Below are positions 4,217 through 7,390 of a stretch of DNA of 7,390 nt, one piece after another; position 1 is the stretch's first letter; every line of letters starts with the position of its first letter. Under the pieces are notes generated by a model. It was not told where the DNA came from, ran no database searches, and was given only the letters and a program-made list of their open reading frames with translations. Source of the DNA: Patescibacteria group bacterium (lineage in GTDB: Bacteria; Patescibacteriota; Minisyncoccia; Phycocordibacterales; SBAW01); NCBI GenBank assembly GCA_030916835.1, contig JAUPWA010000074.1, positions 1-7,390 on the forward strand, written 5' to 3'. Made by a program: the position numbers and the translations under genes.

Positions 4217-4848
4217 GATTGAGAACCGACTTGCGACACGGCGAACGCGAACCCGTCGTCACGATCCCACCTGAGGTCAGGCCTGCCGTAGTACGCGTCG
4301 AGCCAGCGACCATCGTTGCCACGGTTCGCGTTCAGCAAGCGAGGAACGCCGTCGGAGTCGTTGATGGGTTCGCGCATGGCAACGATGTACCACAGACCCA
4401 TCTGCTCGATTTCCTTGTCCGTGAACTTCAGACGGATGAGGCAGGCCAGTTCGGCGTTCGGCTTCGAGAGCTTGCGCTTGTCGGCCTCGGCGCGGATCTT
4501 CTTCGTGATCCGGTCGTTGTCCTCGAAGAGCATGCCCTTGAGAACGGCGACTTCGGTCGTCACGCCGCTCGTCGGCTTGAAGTCCGGCGAACGGAGCACC
4601 TGCTTGGCGTAGTCTCCGACGCGGAAACCGTTGCCTTCCAGACGCTTGATCCAGTCCTCGCCGGTAGTGCCGTCGCTGGTGACCGAGAAGTAGATGACGC
4701 CGTCTTCCTCGCGCCACGAACGGGTCGGTTCGGAAACCGAGAGTTCGTCGCGGAGAAAACGGAGCGCCCTGTCGTGGCCACCGAGCTTCTTGACGATGGC
4801 GTTGAGTTGGCCGGCCGTAAGACTGGCGGATGCGAATTCTGTGCTCAT
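4213..4848 (-). CDS. DGR target protein with variable C-terminus
   Basis: A 211-residue soluble protein with no signal peptide or membrane segment. Residues about 10-35 are a helical 'LTAGQLNAIVKKLGG' region; the middle reads '(S)WREEDGVIYFSVTSDGT' and 'TTEVAVLKGMLF'; 'GLWYIVAMREPIND' leads into the variable part, S165-Q206, whose closing 'DDGFAFAVSQ' fits the C-type-lectin-like end of DGR targets. Nine residues differ from the template: V168, R170, G177, D184, Y187, G188, L192, D195 and D198. Seven of those codons stand next to or between fixed Asn, Trp, Arg and Gly, a typical scaffold with exposed variable sites. DGR targets usually bind variable ligands; the ligand is unknown. The AAGGAG site 8 bases before the ATG fixes the start. 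GC content looks higher than in neighbours (35 of 60 bases at 4501-4560 against 24 of 60 at 2161-2220), hinting at transfer. Confidence 0.9.
   Translation of the reverse strand: MSTEFASASLTAGQLNAIVKKLGGHDRALRFLRDELSVSEPTRSWREEDGVIYFSVTSDGTTGEDWIKRLEGNGFRVGDYAKQVLRSPDFKPTSGVTTEVAVLKGMLFEDNDRITKKIRAEADKRKLSKPNAELACLIRLKFTDKEIEQMGLWYIVAMREPINDSDGVPRLLNANRGNDGRWLDAYYGRPDLRWDRDDGFAFAVSQVGSQS
4231..4356 (-). repeat. DGR variable repeat (VR)
   Basis: Exactly 42 codons (S165 to Q206) at the end of the target gene, matching the template repeat at 3759-3884. Differences lie at 4257, 4266, 4274, 4275, 4286, 4290, 4299, 4319, 4340, 4341, 4342 and 4346; all but 4342 correspond to a template adenine. That exception is a silent third-base change (CCG to CCT at P169). 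The last 24 bases (4231-4254), after the final variable codon, are identical in both copies and GC-rich, as expected for the initiation-of-mutagenic-homing segment. Confidence 0.92.
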
Positions 4849-4856
4849 GATTGTAT

Positions 4857-4862
4857 CTCCTT
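4857..4862 (-). promoter_or_regulatory. Strong Shine-Dalgarno site of the DGR target gene
   Basis: AAGGAG on the minus strand, 8 bases before ATG 4848. A small hairpin (GGGC, loop, GCCC at 4863-4876) lies directly upstream of it. Most neighbouring host genes have little or no leader, so this gene uses a different translation signal. Confidence 0.85.
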
Positions 4863-4917
4863 GGGCTAATTTGCCCGTTTCGTTTTCCTCTAATCCGAGG
4901 AGGAACCATGGCCTGTG

Positions 4918-4967
4918 TGGTCATAGCGAGGAATGGCCTAGTTTTAAGCCACTTTTCGCTATGACCA
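4918..4967. repeat. REP-like palindrome in the target gene leader
   Basis: A perfect 12-bp inverted repeat, TGGTCATAGCGA (4918-4929) and TCGCTATGACCA (4956-4967), with a partly pairing inner part and a second perfect 4-bp pair TGGC / GCCA around a 10-base loop. The outer arm resembles the 'GTCAT-GCGAG' intergenic palindromes found dispersed in many bacterial genomes. It lies inside the predicted 5' leader of the target gene, which would be about 145 bases long. Confidence 0.7.
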
Positions 4968-4999
4968 ATCGCAAATCTTATCAAAGAACTACACCCCAT

Positions 5000-5028
5000 A
5001 TCATACACCTAAACACCATATTTGTCAA
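5000..5028 (-). promoter_or_regulatory. Near-consensus sigma-70 promoter of the DGR target gene
   Basis: Minus strand TTGACA (5028-5023), exactly 17 bases, then TATGAT (5005-5000). This is the best promoter in the window. Transcription would begin near 4993, giving a leader of about 145 bases that includes the REP-like palindrome and ends at the AAGGAG site. Confidence 0.85.
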
Positions 5029-5043
5029 TAGTCCCCCGAGGAA

Positions 5044-5058
5044 ATAGGGTTGCCCTAT
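5044..5058 (-). terminator. Short hairpin after the Nudix gene
   Basis: ATAGGG / CCCTAT with a 3-base loop, a perfect 6-bp inverted repeat 45 bases after the Nudix stop codon, followed by TTTCC on the minus strand. It is at best a weak intrinsic terminator. A second small dyad GGCA / TGCC lies at 5072-5084. Confidence 0.35.
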
Positions 5059-5102
5059 CAAGGTGGGACTAAGGCAAAATATGCCGAGTATAATCACTCA
5101 AC

Positions 5103-5498
5103 TTAAAGACTCTCCTCGATTTCAACAGCATCATCTTCATCCACACCTAAATCATCCATGATCTCCTGAACACGCTCGGCCGTATCCTTATCAAGGTCAT
5201 GACTCTCCATAAGCTCCTTAACATCTTCGTCGGGAGCTTCTACATTTGAAGATTTACGCTCATACTGAACACCTAGAAAAGTAAGATTGGGTATATCAAG
5301 ACCTATTTCTTCTTTTATCTCGCGGACACAACCAGCGTATGGGGATTCGAGTGCGTCCACAACACCACCAGGAACACTCCAACCCTCTTTATAGCTTTGT
5401 TTTACAATAAGTAGTTCACCTTTATCATTTAGAAACAGTGCGGCACAGCCAACATGCCTTTTAGGCAAGGATGCTATGTATTCTGCGTGCGGCATCAT
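5103..5498 (-). CDS. Nudix hydrolase domain fused to an acidic helical C-terminal domain
   Basis: A 131-residue protein. Residues about 15-85 are the first part of a Nudix fold: 'HVGCAALFLNDKGELLIVKQ', 'GWSVPGG' and a perfect Nudix box from G45 to L67 with E51, R59, E60, E63, E64 and G66 in register. Such enzymes hydrolyse nucleoside diphosphates linked to another moiety; the substrate cannot be told. The usual last strand and C-terminal helix of the fold are missing. Instead residues 86-131 are a very acidic helical segment ('DVKELMESHDLDKDTAERV', then 'EIMDDLGVDEDDAVEI') of a kind I associate with small stand-alone proteins in this bacterial group; that link is from memory. The missing end matches the fragment at 3518-3682. 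The box is intact, so activity is possible, but the truncated core is odd. Two tandem ATGs (5498, 5495) follow a -10 box with about a 3-base leader. Confidence 0.85.
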   Translation of the reverse strand: MMPHAEYIASLPKRHVGCAALFLNDKGELLIVKQSYKEGWSVPGGVVDALESPYAGCVREIKEEIGLDIPNLTFLGVQYERKSSNVEAPDEDVKELMESHDLDKDTAERVQEIMDDLGVDEDDAVEIEESL

Positions 5499-5507
5499 GT
5501 TATAAGC

Positions 5508-5513
5508 ATTGTA
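5508..5513 (-). promoter_or_regulatory. -10 box of the Nudix fusion gene
   Basis: TACAAT on the minus strand (5513-5508), with a predicted start at A5501 and a leader of three bases before ATG 5498. No clear -35 box is present. It lies in an AT-rich gap after the terminator of the upstream gene. Confidence 0.4.
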
Positions 5514-5547
5514 CGTTATTTTATTAACTTTTCTCCAACTCTAGATA

Positions 5548-5585
5548 TAAAAAGAGTCCAACAAGATTTTAGCTTGTTGGACTCT
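5548..5585 (-). terminator. Intrinsic terminator of the histidine phosphatase gene
   Basis: A perfect 13-bp stem, AGAGTCCAACAAG (5553-5565) with its complement at 5573-5585, around a 7-base loop. On the minus strand the final T of the stem continues into a run of T (TTTTTATA). It begins 23 bases after the stop codon at 5608. Confidence 0.9.
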
Positions 5586-5607
5586 CAACATGTAGAAGGA
5601 GTGCTCC

Positions 5608-6270
5608 TTAGGACTTTTCCTTGAGGCGCGTGATGGGCAGGCCGTGTTGCTTGAGCGGTCTATCCAACTCATAAGTCCCACCATCGTTCATTGTTAGCAT
5701 TCGATATTCGCAGTTGTCGAGGTTGCCGAAGGATTCGAAGAGCTCCTCATCCCACCCAAAGATGATCATGAGCAGTACTCGAAACTCGAAGCCGTGAGAG
5801 AAGATCACAACGTCGTTCCCAGTCTCTTCTTGAAGACGGAAGAGTTTATCCTTAAACATCGTCAGCCGGGCGATCAGGTTTGCGGCGCTTTCCCCTGTAG
5901 GGAATGTATACCGCAGCACTCCAGTGCGGTAACGGTCTGCCTCGATCCATGGCCTGTTCTCCGCGGTGATGATGCCCCAGTCCTGTTTTACAATGAGAGG
6001 CTCCTCTACAACTTCAACAGTGATTCCGTTCGGCAGCATCGGTACAACAATCTCAAGCGTTTGCACATTCCGAACACCTGGTGAGGTGAAGAATTGGATA
6101 GCTCTACCTCTCCTCAAGAGCTGGGTCAGCACTCCGCCAAAAAGCCGAGCTTGTTGTATCCCTTTTTCAGTAAGAGGAATGTCGAGGTCGCGCATCGTGT
6201 CGTAGATATTGTTGTCGACATCTTCGAGGGATTCGGCATGCCTACAGATGATAATCCTTGGATTACCCAT
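5608..6270 (-). CDS. Histidine phosphatase (phosphoglycerate mutase-like) family protein
   Basis: A 220-residue protein. 'IIICRHAES' gives the catalytic RH motif (R10, H11; usual RHG, here RHA). 'TSPGVRNVQTLEI' supplies the second phosphate-binding arginine (R67), an acidic 'VVEEPLI' (E89/E90) lies where the acid residue is expected, and 'FSHGFEFR' carries the second catalytic histidine (H159). Family members transfer or remove phosphate groups through a phosphohistidine; the substrate cannot be predicted and a true glycolytic mutase is unlikely at this length. The frame stays open upstream to 6396, but ATG 6270 is preferred: the RH motif then sits near the N-terminus as usual, and AAAGGA lies a few bases before it. 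It is divergent from the Nudix gene at 6321, with a 50-base gap, and ends in a strong terminator. Confidence 0.9.
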   Translation of the reverse strand: MGNPRIIICRHAESLEDVDNNIYDTMRDLDIPLTEKGIQQARLFGGVLTQLLRRGRAIQFFTSPGVRNVQTLEIVVPMLPNGITVEVVEEPLIVKQDWGIITAENRPWIEADRYRTGVLRYTFPTGESAANLIARLTMFKDKLFRLQEETGNDVVIFSHGFEFRVLLMIIFGWDEELFESFGNLDNCEYRMLTMNDGGTYELDRPLKQHGLPITRLKEKS

Positions 6271-6285
6271 GATCCATCCTTTCCG

Positions 6286-6314
6286 TTGGTTCTTTCGTGG
6301 ATTCGCAGTAAACT
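6286..6314 (+). promoter_or_regulatory. Promoter with leaderless start for the second Nudix gene
   Basis: TTGGTT (6286-6291), 17 bases, then TAAACT (6309-6314), followed by exactly six bases and the ATG at 6321. Transcription would begin on the A of the start codon. The promoter overlaps the 5' end of the divergent histidine phosphatase transcript, so the two may interfere. Confidence 0.5.
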
Positions 6315-6320
6315 CAGTGC

Positions 6321-6884
6321 ATGAGCCACTTAGACGACATGAAGCACGGCGAGTTTTTGATGACACTACGCGATGCAGATATTTTTCCAGACGCATCAGA
6401 CACAGCTGACATTATTTGGAAGGACCGACCCACCAGCAAGGTTGTCCTTTTTAACGAAGTGGGCGAAATTGCCCTCCTAGGCAACAAAGTAAACTCTTTT
6501 TTTTTACTACCAGGCGGTGGTATTGAGCAAGGCGAGTCTGTACTTGATGGTACAAAGCGTGAGTGTCGAGAAGAAACTGGTTGCGAGATTGAGATTCTGA
6601 ACGTGCTTGGCATCACTGAAGACTTTCGCTCCAGAGACAGCAAGCACTGCATCAGTTTCGGCTATTCCGCAAAAGTTGTTTCTCACGGCAGCGCAGCCCT
6701 AACCGAGAACGAGGCTGATATTGGAGCATATATCAAATGGCTCCCCTTATCCGAAGCAGTCGCGCTCTTCACGCTTCAAGAAGGAAACGTTAAACGGGGT
6801 GAGGTAAAGTTTTACAACACCTGTTTCAATATTCTTCGAGACTCGCTTTTTATCCGTCGAGCTCAAGAGCTTATCAAAGGTTAG
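6321..6884 (+). CDS. Nudix hydrolase
   Basis: A 187-residue protein with a complete Nudix fold. After an N-terminal extension of about 35 residues the fold begins at 'SKVVLFNEVGEIALLG', then 'FFLLPGGGIEQGE' and 'SVLDGTKRECREETGCEI' give the Nudix box with the spacing G-x5-E-x7-RE-x2-EE-x-G intact. Cysteine replaces the usual hydrophobic residue at two positions ('REC', 'TGC'), so it is a slight variant. Unlike the gene at 5103-5498, this one keeps its last strand and C-terminal helices ('YIKWLPLSEAVALF'). Substrates of the family are nucleotides with a pyrophosphate linkage; no choice among them can be made. ATG 6321 is supported by a -10 box at leaderless distance; ATG 6339 is an alternative. 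Its last 138 coding bases are overlapped on the other strand by the cytidylyltransferase frame. Confidence 0.88.
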   Translation: MSHLDDMKHGEFLMTLRDADIFPDASDTADIIWKDRPTSKVVLFNEVGEIALLGNKVNSFFLLPGGGIEQGESVLDGTKRECREETGCEIEILNVLGITEDFRSRDSKHCISFGYSAKVVSHGSAALTENEADIGAYIKWLPLSEAVALFTLQEGNVKRGEVKFYNTCFNILRDSLFIRRAQELIKG

Positions 6885-7362
6885 CATCCCCCTGATTTTG
6901 CGGATGATATCCCCCGTCGATACACGCTCTTCGTTGTAGCGTGGAAGAAAGTGTACTTTGGTGTGCGGCGAAGCGCTCTCCACGGTCGCTATCCTTCGTG
7001 CACTTCTAACAGCATCACCCTCTTCACCAAAAACGATACTGCTTGGTTGAAGCAGCTGCAACGCTTCTTGAGTATTCGGGCTTGTGTTTGTAATGTAGAC
7101 GAAATCAACGAACCTGATGCTCGCGAGCATCTTCGCTCGCTGGCTCTGTCCGATTATCGGTCTATCTTGGCTTTTGTACCCCCGAACATATATATCCGAA
7201 AGCACAGCCACCACAAGCAAGTCCTCGAGTGAGGCAGCATATTCAAGCAAGTGAAGATGCCCCACGTGAATGAGATCGAAGACCCCCCCCAACCAAAGTG
7301 AACGTCTTGCCATGCGGCAGAGCACCCTTGGTTTCTATAGCGTTTTGGAAGACGGTCACCAT
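6747..7362 (-). CDS. HxGH cytidylyltransferase-like protein, apparently frameshifted near its start
   Basis: The main frame reads 'GGVFDLIHVGHLHLLEYA' (HVGH nucleotide-binding motif), 'RPIIGQSQRAKMLASIRFVD' and 'RVSTGDIIRKI' (the late ST.II motif), as in the RfaE C-terminal, TagD and glycerol-3-phosphate cytidylyltransferase group. These join CMP or AMP to a phosphorylated alcohol or sugar, and the substrate is open. Uninterrupted, this frame can start only at GTG 7325 or ATG 7313. A better start, ATG 7362, has AGAGGAG seven bases before it and opens 'MVTVFQNAIETKGALPHGK' then 'TFTLVGG'. It meets the main frame if one base is dropped from the run of eight G (7290-7283 on this strand), and as written it stops at 7243. 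The family usually ends soon after 'STGDIIRKI', yet this frame continues 46 residues or so through the antisense of the Nudix gene, so a stop codon may also have been lost. Confidence 0.75.
7283..7290 (-). repeat. Run of eight G/C within the cytidylyltransferase coding region
   Basis: Eight C on the plus strand (G on the coding strand) at the codons for the Gly-Gly that precedes 'VFDLIH'. Seven would join the Shine-Dalgarno-led frame from ATG 7362 to the catalytic frame. Such runs slip easily in replication and are also error-prone in sequencing. Confidence 0.8.
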
Positions 7363-7369
7363 TTGGGCG

Positions 7370-7376
7370 CTCCTCT
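7370..7376 (-). promoter_or_regulatory. Shine-Dalgarno site that decides the cytidylyltransferase start
   Basis: AGAGGAG on the minus strand (7376-7370), seven bases before ATG 7362-7360. No comparable site precedes GTG 7325 or ATG 7313. This argues that translation begins at 7362 and must change frame at the G run to make the enzyme. Confidence 0.65.
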
Positions 7377-7390
7377 GTTAAGGTTCAAAC

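Noticed and set aside
4219..4869. Long rightward open frame of about 216 codons opposite the DGR target gene
   Set aside because: It is an antisense shadow of the GC-rich target gene. The target frame has a promoter, AAGGAG site, terminator and the codon-aligned variable repeat, while this frame has no start signals and a low-complexity charged product.
4277..5008. Leftward 243-codon frame overlapping the DGR target in another phase
   Set aside because: Its product is dominated by Arg/Gly/Pro runs typical of out-of-frame reading, and it starts within the target's promoter, upstream of the predicted transcript start.
6271..6396. Extended N-terminus of the histidine phosphatase starting at 6396
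   Set aside because: The extra 42 residues lack family similarity and overlap the start of the divergent Nudix gene; ATG 6270 has a ribosome-binding site and places the catalytic RH motif normally.

Overview
The window looks like a chromosomal segment of a small-genome bacterium, most likely of the Candidate Phyla Radiation (Patescibacteria, Parcubacteria-like). This is inference. It rests on the gene mix (SIMPL, DsbA-like, MscL, several Nudix genes), on several genes whose -10 box sits only 6-8 bases before the start codon (leaderless or nearly so), and on a diversity-generating retroelement (DGR) target protein of a type I associate with that group. TGA is used as a stop, so there is no sign of UGA recoding.

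Layout. Bases 1-30 hold the first codons of a leftward gene with its own promoter. Bases 121-2548 are a leftward envelope operon: DUF1003-like membrane protein with a heptad-repeat tail, MscL mechanosensitive channel, membrane-anchored DsbA-like thioredoxin-fold protein, and membrane-anchored SIMPL protein, closed by a GC-rich hairpin. A rightward pair follows: a 42-residue basic ORF (2622-2750) and a small VanZ-like membrane protein (2788-3261), ending at a strong bidirectional hairpin terminator.

The centre (about 3500-5030) is the most interesting part. The leftward gene 4213-4848 is a DGR target. Its last 126 coding bases (variable repeat, VR, 4231-4356) are repeated at 3759-3884 in a non-coding stretch (template repeat, TR). 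The two differ at 12 positions. Eleven of these are at coding-strand adenines of the TR (11 of its 30 adenines, against 1 of its 96 other bases), and they change nine residues. This is the signature of adenine-specific DGR mutagenesis. The target has a near-consensus promoter, a structured leader, a strong Shine-Dalgarno site and a terminator. The TR has its own TATAAT box. No reverse transcriptase or avd gene is present in the window. Where a reverse transcriptase would usually follow the TR there is instead the C-terminal fragment of a Nudix hydrolase (3518-3682). A Nudix gene lacking that C-terminus, fused to an acidic helical domain, lies on the other side of the cassette (5103-5498), so the cassette may have split one Nudix gene.

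The right part (5608-7390) carries a histidine phosphatase, a divergent second Nudix hydrolase, and a leftward HxGH cytidylyltransferase. The last appears frameshifted at a run of eight G/C and runs antisense through the 3' end of the Nudix gene.
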